A stretch of 64,000 nt of DNA from Caccoplasma intestinavium (GTDB lineage: Bacteria > Bacteroidota > Bacteroidia > Bacteroidales > UBA11471). Position numbers and translations under genes: made by a program. The DNA is taken from assembly GCA_018715885.1 (NCBI GenBank), contig DVKT01000034.1, positions 1-64,000 of the forward strand, given 5' to 3'. Of the stretch, positions 19,987-28,571 are shown in pieces (position 1 is the stretch's first letter; each line of letters begins with the position of its first letter). The notes beneath the pieces are model-generated. The model ran no database searches. It was given only the letters and a program-made list of their open reading frames with translations, and had not been told where the DNA came from.

Positions 19987-20877
19987 CTATTTTTTCCCGG
20001 CATCGAAAAGCCGTTTTTTTTCTTCCCGGGTCAATGTCTCGTATCCCGACTGTTTTATTTTATCGAGGATACGGTCTATCTCGGCGACGTTTTCTTGTCG
20101 GTGACGTAAATATTCCTCGTCATCGGTATTTCTGTACCTTGTTCTTCCGGCATTTTGGTGTTTGCGCTTATCTCCTTTGTTTCGGGAGTGGAAAAGGAGA
20201 ACAAGATTATCTACTATACGGTTGAACCCTTTTGTGAGATCCCTTCCTTTTTTATAGCGCAGGGCAAACAAGAATCCGAATAACGCTCCTCCTATGTGTG
20301 CGATATGTCCTCCTGCATTTTGGGACGTTATGCTCAGCAAGTCTATCAGTACGGTAATAAGTGCAATGTATTTTATCGAGATATTCCCGATGAACAATAA
20401 CCGTATTTTGTAGTCGGGAGCATAGGCCGAGACAGCAAAGACAACTGCCAGTACGGCGGCCGATGCACCGAGTAGCATGCCTTCGACGGCCACGAAGTAG
20501 GGCAACAGATTATAGGCGAGCAGATAGACGGCCGCTCCGCTCAATCCTCCTAAGATGTAGACGCCCCCGAATTGTTTGGCATTGAAGAATAAGAGAAATA
20601 ATTGCCCGAACCAATAAAGCCATAGCATATTGAACAGCAGATGCAACAGGTCGTACTGGAAAAACATGTAAGTGAACACCGTGTAGGGGCGATAAAGCAG
20701 CAGCATAGGGTCGGACGGTAATTCGAGGTACGGCGTCAACGAAAAAGGCACCCCGAGCAACGTGCAGAAAACATCGGTAAGCCGCACGACAAGGAAGAGG
20801 GCGACATTGATGAAGATGAACTTTACCGTGAGTTGCCCTGTTTTGTATTTGAGACGTAGATCATCAAAAATACCCAT
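19987..20877 (-). CDS. Rhomboid family intramembrane serine protease (second copy)
   Basis: 296 aa from the ATG at 20877 (MGIFDDLRLKYK), chosen because it overlaps the stop of the first rhomboid gene and because the upstream in-frame codons are just that gene read in another frame. Six helices; the catalytic serine lies in LLGASAAVLAVV and the histidine in HIAHIGGALFG. The C-terminus (from about 215) is a basic soluble tail ending in a predicted helix (LRHRQENVAEIDRILDKIK). Rhomboids cleave membrane-protein substrates within the bilayer. Substrate unknown. Confidence 0.9.
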   Translation of the reverse strand: MGIFDDLRLKYKTGQLTVKFIFINVALFLVVRLTDVFCTLLGVPFSLTPYLELPSDPMLLLYRPYTVFTYMFFQYDLLHLLFNMLWLYWFGQLFLLFFNAKQFGGVYILGGLSGAAVYLLAYNLLPYFVAVEGMLLGASAAVLAVVFAVSAYAPDYKIRLLFIGNISIKYIALITVLIDLLSITSQNAGGHIAHIGGALFGFLFALRYKKGRDLTKGFNRIVDNLVLLFHSRNKGDKRKHQNAGRTRYRNTDDEEYLRHRQENVAEIDRILDKIKQSGYETLTREEKKRLFDAGKK

Positions 20878-21574
20878 GGTTTCCGCCTCCTTTTTTACGC
20901 CAGTAGAGAATGAGAATAAGACCGAATAACATACCACCCAAGTGGGCGAAATGGGCAATGTTGTCGCCTCCGCCGCTGCTGCTGCGTATGCCGAGGAACA
21001 ACTCTATAAGTCCGTACCCTATGACGAAATATTTGGCTTTGATGGGTATGGGAATGAACATGAGAAACAGTTCCGCGTTGGGAAACATCATACCGAAAGC
21101 CAATAGTATGCCGAATACGGCACCCGAAGCGCCGATGGTAATGATGTTGTTGAGAACGAGTCGTGTCTGGGACCACCCGATCATCGATTCGGTATTGGCA
21201 ATAGCATCGTGCAAGGAGATGTACCACGTAATTTCTTGTATGAGTCCGGCTCCGATACCGGTAATCATGTAGAAAACAAGGAAGCGTTTTCCTCCCCACA
21301 CCGATTCGAGGGTACGTCCGAAGATGAAAACCGAGAACATGTTGAAGAAAACATGCCCGAAAGAATATGGGTCGTGCATGAACATGTAGGTTATCATCTG
21401 TGCGGCGTTGAAACGGTCGGCTTGGAAATAGTGTAGTCCCAAATATTCGACGAGATCTATGCCGAGGGTTTTTCTGAAAACGATGGTGGCCAGCCACAAC
21501 AACAGATTGATAATGATCAGATTTTTTGTAACAGGCGGTATGCTGTTGAGGAAATTTGGTCGATTTTGAATCAT
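20864..21574 (-). CDS. Rhomboid family intramembrane serine protease (first copy)
   Basis: 236 aa with six helices. The active-site serine is in IGASGAVFGILLAFG (GxSG form) and the histidine in HFAHLGGMLFG; the WR-like loop reads SVWGGKRFL and the conserved HxxxN is HVFFNMFSVFIFG. It overlaps the second rhomboid gene by 14 bases in another frame (ATGGGTATTTTTGA contains the start of one and stop of the other), so the two are translated from one message. The pair has the standard Ser/His dyad in both copies, so neither is an obvious pseudoprotease. Confidence 0.93.
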   Translation of the reverse strand: MIQNRPNFLNSIPPVTKNLIIINLLLWLATIVFRKTLGIDLVEYLGLHYFQADRFNAAQMITYMFMHDPYSFGHVFFNMFSVFIFGRTLESVWGGKRFLVFYMITGIGAGLIQEITWYISLHDAIANTESMIGWSQTRLVLNNIITIGASGAVFGILLAFGMMFPNAELFLMFIPIPIKAKYFVIGYGLIELFLGIRSSSGGGDNIAHFAHLGGMLFGLILILYWRKKGGGNHGYF

Positions 21575-21756
21575 AAAGATTTGTTTATGGTATGCCGAAT
21601 AATGGCATCGGTTTCGATATGAAAAGTTTTATACGACACAAAAATAAAGAATATTTCTTTGGTATGGAGACAAAATGACCGAAGAATAGAAAGGTAATAA
21701 ATGTTTTTTACGTTTTTTCGATCTAAATCTTTGTTTTTTTGTTTTTTAATCATACA

Positions 21757-21785
21757 TTTGTACACAACTTGAATACCTATCTTTA
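21757..21785 (+). promoter_or_regulatory. Probable HU promoter
   Basis: TTTG (21757-21760), 17 bases, TATCTTTA (21778-21785), about 45 bases before the HU start. The -7 box has one mismatch to TAnnTTTG and spacing is short, so confidence is moderate. Confidence 0.5.
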
Positions 21786-21830
21786 TTGAAAAGATCTTGA
21801 TATAAACCATATTTTAATAACAATAATGTC

Positions 21831-22103
21831 ATGAACAAAACAGATTTGATTGCTGCTGTTGCAGAAAAAGCCGGTTTGGCAAAAACTGATGCTAAAAAAG
21901 CTCTTGAAGCTTTTGTTTCTACTGTATCGGAAGAATTGGCAAAAGGTGAGAAAATAGCTTTAATAGGATTCGGAACTTTTTCTGTTAGCGAGAAAAGTGC
22001 AAGAACCGGTATCAATCCCGCTACTAAGCAAACGATTACCATTCCGGCAAAGAAAGTCGTTAAATTCAAAGCCGGTGCAGAACTGGCCGAAAAAGTAAAA
22101 TAA
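21831..22103 (+). CDS. hup: HU family DNA-binding protein
   Basis: 90 aa nucleoid protein, full length for HU. It starts MNKTDLIAAVAEKAGLAKTD and has the dimer core helices, the signature GFGTFSVSEKSARTGINP, and the DNA-contact beta-arm with TGINPATKQTITIPA followed by KVVKFKAG. It bends and compacts DNA and assists replication and recombination. It is a single-gene unit with its own promoter and terminator, and is divergent from the rhomboid genes. Confidence 0.96.
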   Translation: MNKTDLIAAVAEKAGLAKTDAKKALEAFVSTVSEELAKGEKIALIGFGTFSVSEKSARTGINPATKQTITIPAKKVVKFKAGAELAEKVK

Positions 22104-22122
22104 GTATTTTACGGATTTAAAA

Positions 22123-22157
22123 GAAAAGGGGCATCTCATAGAGATGTCCCTTTTTGT
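22123..22157 (+). terminator. Terminator of hup
   Basis: AAAAGGGGCATCTC / GAGATGTCCCTTTTT hairpin with a short ATA loop and T tract, 20 bases after the hup stop; may also serve the convergent protease gene. Confidence 0.85.
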
Positions 22158-22190
22158 ATGCCGATACTGAAAAACGTCAGGAAACCCCTT

Positions 22191-23840
22191 TTATTTTTTC
22201 AGCAGCTTATTGTATTTGTCTGAACATATTATCTCCATTGCCTTGCGGTAAATGGGATTGGTGGGGTTGTAAATCATGTAGTAGGTCGAGGTGCTGTTGT
22301 AGAGATCCCGGGCAAGTAATGCTTTGAGTTGCACGGCGATGAGCGGTTTCGACGCCTCTTTTTCTGCATCGTCTTTCGGTTTGATTCCCGTTTCGGTAGC
22401 CAATGTATCGAGAGTGGCCCATAATTGATTGTCTATTTCGTATTGGTCGATGAATTTCGATACCTTCCTGTATTTCGATATAATTTCTCTACGGTGATTG
22501 TCGAGATAGGTGTAGATACTGCGGTTCAGGATTCCCCGGCGCAGGAGCTGGCGGTGATAGGCGGTGTAACGTGCAGTATCGAGGCCGACGAAAACATCGG
22601 GCATGATGCCTCCGCCGCCGTAAACAGTACGTCCGATGCGCAAAGTCTTGTATTGCAGGGAGTCTGTGAAATGTATACTGTCGGCGTGCAGCAGTTCGCC
22701 GTGAGCCAGTCGCTCGTTCAAATCTTGATCGTATGCTTCATTTTCTCCTTTGACGTAAGGCCGTTGAATGCATCGACCTGTCGGGGTATGGTATCGGGCG
22801 ACGGTAAGACGCAGCAGCGATTTATCGGGCATGGTAATGGGGCGTTGTACCAGTCCTTTGCCGAATGTGCGGCGTCCCACGATTACGGCGCGGTCCCAGT
22901 CTTGCAGGGCTCCGGCGAGAATTTCGCTGGCCGAGGCCGATAGTTCGTCGACCATTACAACGACCCGTTCGTCGGGCAACAAGGTATTTCCGGTAGCAAT
23001 TTCCTGCGCCCGGCGCACGTTACGACCTTCGGTATATACGATGAGCTGATCTTTGTCGAGAAACATATCAGCTATCTTGACCGCCACATTCAGGTATCCG
23101 CCACCGTTCCCTTGCAGGTCGAGTATCAGGTTTCTCATACCTTCTTTCCGGAGTGATTTCACGGCTTTTTCCATTTCTTCGGCACTGCTTTCGGCAAAGC
23201 GGCTCAGTCTGATGTATCCGGTCGTGTCATCGAGCATATAAGTCGCATCGATACTGTTTACCGGAATTTTATCCCGGGTGATGGTGAAGGAAATTGGTTT
23301 GGCAACGCCCCGTCGCATTATTCCTATGGAGACTTTGCTTCCCCGTTTTCCCCTCAACATGGTGATGATGTCGTTGACGGCAAGTTTGACTCCGGCAACG
23401 ATGCTGTCATCGACCGATATGATACGGTCGCCGGGTAAGATACCGGCTTTCTCCGACGGCCCGCCGACGACAGTCTGCACGACGAACAACGTATCTTCCA
23501 GCATATTTATCTGTATGCCTATGCCGTCGAATTTTCCCGACAATGTTTCCAATGTCTGTTGCGCTTCGTGAGGAGGCAGGTAAGTCGAGTGGGGATCGAG
23601 CTGTTTCAACATGGCGGCTATGGTTTTTTCGGCAATAGTGTCCTCATCGATGACATCGACGTAAAGCCGTGAAACGGCGGCTGCGACCAGATTGATCTTA
23701 TTGAGGGCATTGAATCGCCGGGATTGTTCTACCTGCGTATTGCCTTTTTTATCGCTGCCATTTGCTCCGTTTCGTTTTTGTGCCGCCAATGCGGGTGCGA
23801 GAAGCAGAAGAGAAAGTAAAATTGTATAGAATTTTTTCAT
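22191..23840 (-). CDS. S41 family C-terminal processing peptidase
   Basis: 549 aa. Start MKKFYTILLSLLLLAPALAAQ gives a signal peptide; the earlier in-frame ATG adds seven residues that weaken it. Domains: N-terminal cap (about 45-85), PDZ (about 95-175, FDGIGIQINMLEDTLFV, GPSEKAGILPGDRIISVDD), then the S41 catalytic core with the nucleophile in DELSASASEILAG and the general-base lysine in GRRTFGKGLVQ. The C-terminal ~170 residues are an extension typical of Bacteroidetes members. It acts in the periplasm in protein quality control or processing. It is placed 14 bases after coaD. Confidence 0.92.
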   Translation of the reverse strand: MKKFYTILLSLLLLAPALAAQKRNGANGSDKKGNTQVEQSRRFNALNKINLVAAAVSRLYVDVIDEDTIAEKTIAAMLKQLDPHSTYLPPHEAQQTLETLSGKFDGIGIQINMLEDTLFVVQTVVGGPSEKAGILPGDRIISVDDSIVAGVKLAVNDIITMLRGKRGSKVSIGIMRRGVAKPISFTITRDKIPVNSIDATYMLDDTTGYIRLSRFAESSAEEMEKAVKSLRKEGMRNLILDLQGNGGGYLNVAVKIADMFLDKDQLIVYTEGRNVRRAQEIATGNTLLPDERVVVMVDELSASASEILAGALQDWDRAVIVGRRTFGKGLVQRPITMPDKSLLRLTVARYHTPTGRCIQRPYVKGENEAYDQDLNERLAHGELLHADSIHFTDSLQYKTLRIGRTVYGGGGIMPDVFVGLDTARYTAYHRQLLRRGILNRSIYTYLDNHRREIISKYRKVSKFIDQYEIDNQLWATLDTLATETGIKPKDDAEKEASKPLIAVQLKALLARDLYNSTSTYYMIYNPTNPIYRKAMEIICSDKYNKLLKK

Positions 23841-23853
23841 GAGAGAGGAGTTT

Positions 23854-24330
23854 CTATTCACAATCGGGAAGTTTCAGGTTTTTCGGAATAAACTGTTTTA
23901 CCGGTTGGTTATAACGCAATAGTTCCCGCACGACCGAAGAACTGATATGAGCGTATTGCGGCTCGGTAAAGAGCAACAATGTTTCAATGCCCGAAATGTC
24001 CCTGTTCAGGTCGGCTATGGTCTTTTCATATTCGAAATCGGCAATGGAACGTATTCCTCGCAGGATTGCCGTTACGTTTTGTCTTTGTGCTTCGACCACG
24101 GTCAGGTCGTTGTAGGCGATGACTTCGACCCGTGGATCGGAGGCGAATAATTCCCGCAACATATTCACTCTTTGGTCGGGAGTGTAAAGGCAGCGTTTCG
24201 CATCGTTGATACCGACGGCGATGATGACTTTGTCGAAGATTTGCAAGGCTCGACGGGTAATCGATGCGTGCCCGAGGGTAAAGGGATCGAATGTCCCCGG
24301 ATAAAAGGCTATTTTTTCAGAGGTCTTCAT
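23854..24330 (-). CDS. coaD: Phosphopantetheine adenylyltransferase
   Basis: 158 aa. It catalyses the fourth step of coenzyme A synthesis (ATP + 4'-phosphopantetheine to dephospho-CoA). The nucleotidyltransferase motif TLGH is at 18-21 within YPGTFDPFTLGH; RGIRSIADFEYE and ISSSVVRELLRY complete the active site. The ATG at 24330 is chosen; a TTG three codons upstream is less likely. The start lies inside the 3' end of the topoisomerase gene (14-base overlap), so expression should depend on that message. Confidence 0.95.
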   Translation of the reverse strand: MKTSEKIAFYPGTFDPFTLGHASITRRALQIFDKVIIAVGINDAKRCLYTPDQRVNMLRELFASDPRVEVIAYNDLTVVEAQRQNVTAILRGIRSIADFEYEKTIADLNRDISGIETLLLFTEPQYAHISSSVVRELLRYNQPVKQFIPKNLKLPDCE

Positions 24331-26170
24331 CGTCAACAATCAGATTATCGATAATAAAATTCTGCCGTTCCATCGTGTTTTTACCCATGTAAAATTCGAG
24401 CAGTTCCTTTACCGAGTCCTCTTTGCGCAAGGTTACTTGGTCGAGGCGGATATTCTCTCCGATGAATCCCTTGAATTCATCGGGCGAGATTTCACCCAAA
24501 CCTTTGAATCGGGTAATCTCAGCATTTTCGCCGAAGTACTTGATGGCTTCGATGCGTTCTTGGTCGGTATAGCAATAACGGGTCTCTTTCTTGTCGCGTA
24601 CGCGGAACAATGGTGTTTGCAAAATGTAGACGTGTCCTTTCTTGATGAGGTCGGGAAAGAATTGCAACAGGAAGGTAAGCGTGAGCAGACGTATGTGCAT
24701 ACCATCGTCATCGGCATCGGTGGCGATGATAACTTTGTTGTAACGCAGCCCTTCTATGCCGTCTTCGACATTGAGCGCGGCTTGCAGGAGATTGAACTCT
24801 TCGTTCTCGTACACGACTTCGCGGGTCTGTCCGTAGCTGTTGAGGGGTTTCCCTCGCAGGCTGAAAATCGCTTGCACGTCGGCGTTTCGGCTTTTCCCGA
24901 TAGAGCCCGAGGCCGAGTCTCCCTCGGTGATGAATATGCAGGTTTCGTCGCGTAGGTCGCCTTTGGGATCGTTGTAATGTACACGACAATCTTGCAGTTT
25001 ACGGTTGTGCAGATTGGCTTTTTTCGCCCGCTCGCGGGCGATTTTCGATACCCCGGCGATCGCTTTGCGTTATTTTTCCGAATCCTGTATTTTTTTGAGC
25101 AAGATTTCTTTGGTCTCGTTGTTCTTGTGCAGGTAGTTATCGAGCTCTTTTTTCAGAAAATCACCGATGAATTTGTTGACGGTTGGTCCGTCGGGTCCCA
25201 TGTCGCGCGAGCTGAGTTTGGTTTTGGTTTGGGACTCGAATACGGGTTCTTCCACCTTGATGCTGATAGCCGCCACCATGCCGTTGCGAATGTCGGCATA
25301 TTCGAAGTTTTTGGAGTAAAATTCTTTGATGGTACGCGAGACGGATTCTTTGAATGCCGAGAGATGCGTCCCCCCGAGTATGGTGTGCTGCCCGTTGACG
25401 AACGAATAAAATTCTTCTCCATATTGGTCATTGTGGGTGATAACGACCTCGATGTCGTCGCCTTTGAGATGTATCATCGGGTAGAGCGGCGTAGCGGTCA
25501 TCTTTTCGTTGAGCAGGTCGACGAGTCCGTTTTTGGACGCATAGCGCACGCCGTTGTAGATAAACGTGAGACCCGAATTGAGGTAGGTATAATTTTTGAT
25601 GAGGGCTACGACGAATTCTTCTCGATATTTGTAATCGACAAAAATCGTATTGTCGGGCTTGAAGCTCACCCACGTTCCGTTACTTTGATCGGTCGGGGTG
25701 ATAGCGCTTTCTTCGGTTTTGTTTCCGCAGGTGTAAGTTACGCTTTTGCATTCGCCCTCTCGGTAGGCTTCGATACGAAATTCAGAAGAAAGGGCATTTA
25801 CGGCTTTGATACCTACACCGTTGAGGCCGACCGATTTTTTAAATGCCTTTGAGTCGTATTTGGCACCGGTGTTCATTTTAGAAGAGACGTCGACGACTTT
25901 GTCGAGAGGGATTCCCCGTCCGTAGTCGCGTACCGATACCCGTCCGTCTTCGATGTCGATGATGACTTGTTTTCCGTATCCCATCATAAATTCGTCGATA
26001 GCATTGTCTATGACTTCTTTGAGCAACACATAGATACCATCGTCGGCATGGGTGCCGTCGCCCAACTTGCCGATGTACATACCGGGACGTCGGCGTATGT
26101 GCTCTTTCCAGTCGAGGGTGCGTATGCTGTCCGATCCGTATTCGATGTCTTGTTTTATATCTTCTGCCAT
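24317..26170 (-). pseudogene. parE: Topoisomerase IV subunit B gene interrupted by one in-frame TAA
   Basis: The reading frame encodes a whole type IIA topoisomerase ATPase/TOPRIM subunit (about 617 codons) except for one stop codon, TAA, at 25070-25072. Before it: GHKL ATPase (EVIDNAIDEFMMG, DYGRGIPLDKV, NGVGIKAVNALS) and transducer, ending LLKKIQDSEK. After it, in the same frame and with no lost base: RKAIAGVSKIARERAKKANL, then ITEGDSASGS, DADDDGMHIRLL and FKGLGEISPDEF, to VDDEDL. The stop replaces a position that is usually Glu in relatives (SEK-E-RK), so GAA to TAA would explain it. No ATG restart lies just after the stop; a GTG at 24877 is the first weak option and would drop the TEGDSASG motif. 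Topoisomerase IV is essential and gyrB is separately intact, so a sequencing error is plausible. The start overlaps nothing; coaD overlaps its end. Confidence 0.88.
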
Positions 26171-26197
26171 AGGGTGTGCATTTATGGTTGGATAGAA

Positions 26198-28450
26198 TTA
26201 TTTACGATGTTTCCGACGGGCTTTTTTCAGGCCGAAGTCTTTTGGAGAAAGGTTTTTGCCCGGATTCTTTTGTTTTTTGGAAGAAAGGGCGGGCACGGAT
26301 GAAATAGATTTTCCTTCGAGGGCGAAGTCGATTTGGCGACGTTCCATGTCGACACGGGCGATAACGATGCGCAAAGGATCGCCGAGGCAATATTGCCGGT
26401 GGGTACGATGTCCTACCAAACGATAGTTTTTCTCGTCGAACTCGTAATAGTCGTCGTCGAGATCCCGCATGGGGATAAGACCTTCGCATTTGTTCTCGTC
26501 GATTTCGACGTAGAGTCCCCGGTCAGCGATTCCCGAAATAGTACCGTCGTAGACCTGTCCCAATCGCTCGGACAAGAACTCGGCTTGTTTATATTTGATC
26601 GATGCCCGTTCGGCATTGGCGGCAATTTGTTCCATATCCGAGGAGTGTTTGCACCGGTCTTCGAGTTCTTCGCTGTCGACTGCGCGGCCTTTGTCGAGAT
26701 AGCGTTCGAGCAACCGGTGGACCATCATGTCGGGATATCGGCGTATGGGAGATGTGAAATGGGTATAGTAATCGAATGCCAACCCGTAATGTCCGATATT
26801 CTCTGTTGTGTATACGGCTTTGGCCATCGTGCGTATGGTCAGAGTCGATATGAGATTTTCTTCGGGTGTGTTGTGTACTTGTGTAAGCAGTTGGTTGATA
26901 GAGTCGGTTATCTCCGATCGGGTTCCGGTTGCTTTCAGTTTCAATCCTAACCGGTGGACAAATTCCGAGAGTGTTGCCATTTTCTCCGGGTCGGGATTGT
27001 CGTGTACGCGGTACACAAAAGGTTTGGGGGTACGGTTCTTGGGTACACGTCCTATGGTCTCGGCTACCGTGCGGTTGGCCAGCAGCATGAATTCTTCGAT
27101 GAGTTTGTTGGCTTCTTTCGATTCTTTGGTGTATACACTGATGGGACGGCCTTTTTCGTCGATGACGAATTTCATTTCCTGACGGTCGAAGTCGATGGCT
27201 CCGTGTGCGAAACGTTGCTTGCGCAGAGCCATAGCCAAGCGATTGAGTGTGAGGATTTCGTTTGCACAGTCTCCTTTCCCGCTTTCGATTATCTGCTGGG
27301 CTTCTTCATAAGCAAAACGGCGGTCGGAGCGTATGACGGTGCGGGCGATATGCGATTTCAGTACTTTCCCGTTATCATCGAGTTCAAAAACGACCGAGAA
27401 ACAGAGCTTTTCTTCGTTCGGTCGCAAGGAACAGATTTGATTGCAAAGTCGCTCGGGAAGCATGGGAACCGTCCGGTCGACCAGATAGACCGATGTACCG
27501 CGCTGGTAGGCTTCCCGGTCGATAGGACTTCCCGGCTTGACATAATGTGTTACGTCGGCTATATGCACGCCGACTTCCCATTTCCCGTCGGACAATCGGC
27601 GCAGGGAAAGGGCGTCGTCAAAGTCTTTGGCATCGGCCGGGTCGATGGTAAATGTCGTTATGTCGCGAAAATCTTCACGGCGGGCGATTTCGTCAGCGGA
27701 TATGCGGTCGTCGATTTCATCGGCGAGTTTTTCGAGTTCTTCGGGATAGTGAGTGGGCAATCCGAACTCTGCGAGTATGGCGTGCATCTCGGTATCGTTT
27801 TCTCCGCTTTTCCCGAGTATTTCAATGACTGCGCCCGAAGGACTGGTATTGTACGGAGGCCAGTCGGTAAGTCGGGCGACGACTTTTTCTCCTTCTTTGG
27901 CTCCGAGGGTCTGGTCGGTCGGGACATATACACGGAAGTCGAATGCCCGGCTGTCGACGCGAAGGGTTGTTTCTTTTATACCGGCTTTTTCGACTGTTCC
28001 GACAATTTGTTGGGCAGAGCATCGTTTGGTGATGTCGGTTACTTCGGCCTCTCCCCGGTATTTTCCCCGGGAAATAAGCAGATACTCGACTCTGTCGCCT
28101 GATAGGGCATGACGGGCGTTGTTTTCACTCACATAAAGAGCGTCGCCGCCGTTATCGGGAACGATGGAGAGACGGCTGTGGTCGCGGACGAATGTGCCGG
28201 AAAGGAACAGATCGGCGGCGTTGCGGCGATAACGTCCGGGCGATTCTTGCAGTAGGAATCCTTCTTTTACCATACCGTCCAACAGCTCGACGACTTCTCT
28301 TTTCTGCATCTCGTTTTTTGCACCCACTTTGCGGGCAATCTGCCGGGGATTGTAGAAAGCCCGGAAATTTTCATTGAAAAATTCCCGTATATGTCCGGCG
28401 AAAGACTTTTGTTGTTTTTCTTCGGGGCGTAATTTGCGGTGTTTTGCCAT
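26198..28450 (-). CDS. rnr: Ribonuclease R
   Basis: 750 aa 3'-5' exoribonuclease that degrades structured RNA. Order: N-terminal helix-turn-helix-like region (about 20-75), cold-shock OB domains (about 80-240), RNB catalytic domain beginning TIDPADAKDFDDALSL (acidic metal ligands), HYGLAFDYYTHFTSPIRRYPD near 570, S1 domain (YDGTISGIADRGLYVEIDENK) and a basic tail ending KKARRKHRK. Length fits the family. It lies between gyrB and parE, all leftward, 27 bases before parE. Confidence 0.95.
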   Translation of the reverse strand: MAKHRKLRPEEKQQKSFAGHIREFFNENFRAFYNPRQIARKVGAKNEMQKREVVELLDGMVKEGFLLQESPGRYRRNAADLFLSGTFVRDHSRLSIVPDNGGDALYVSENNARHALSGDRVEYLLISRGKYRGEAEVTDITKRCSAQQIVGTVEKAGIKETTLRVDSRAFDFRVYVPTDQTLGAKEGEKVVARLTDWPPYNTSPSGAVIEILGKSGENDTEMHAILAEFGLPTHYPEELEKLADEIDDRISADEIARREDFRDITTFTIDPADAKDFDDALSLRRLSDGKWEVGVHIADVTHYVKPGSPIDREAYQRGTSVYLVDRTVPMLPERLCNQICSLRPNEEKLCFSVVFELDDNGKVLKSHIARTVIRSDRRFAYEEAQQIIESGKGDCANEILTLNRLAMALRKQRFAHGAIDFDRQEMKFVIDEKGRPISVYTKESKEANKLIEEFMLLANRTVAETIGRVPKNRTPKPFVYRVHDNPDPEKMATLSEFVHRLGLKLKATGTRSEITDSINQLLTQVHNTPEENLISTLTIRTMAKAVYTTENIGHYGLAFDYYTHFTSPIRRYPDMMVHRLLERYLDKGRAVDSEELEDRCKHSSDMEQIAANAERASIKYKQAEFLSERLGQVYDGTISGIADRGLYVEIDENKCEGLIPMRDLDDDYYEFDEKNYRLVGHRTHRQYCLGDPLRIVIARVDMERRQIDFALEGKSISSVPALSSKKQKNPGKNLSPKDFGLKKARRKHRK

Positions 28451-28492
28451 AGCTGTTGCGGTATTTGGTTTGGTTGTCTCTTTTTAGAGAAT

Positions 28493-28533
28493 AGCCCGGT
28501 CGTCGCAAGGGGCGGCCGGGCTGTCTTTTTTTT
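28493..28533 (+). terminator. Terminator-like hairpin facing + in the gyrB-rnr gap
   Basis: AGCCCGGTCG / CGGCCGGGCT stem (one G-T pair) with a 10-base loop, followed on the + strand by eight T residues (28526-28533). Both flanking genes run the other way, where the hairpin lacks a clear T tract. It is either a weak leftward terminator or the end of a + strand antisense transcript from over rnr. Confidence 0.5.
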
Positions 28534-28571
28534 GCCTCGATTTTGTGGGGCGTGATTGGGGTGCGCCCGAC

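Noticed and set aside
24317..26170. Programmed frameshift or selenocysteine in parE
   Set aside because: The frame does not shift on either side of the stop, and the codon is TAA, not TGA.
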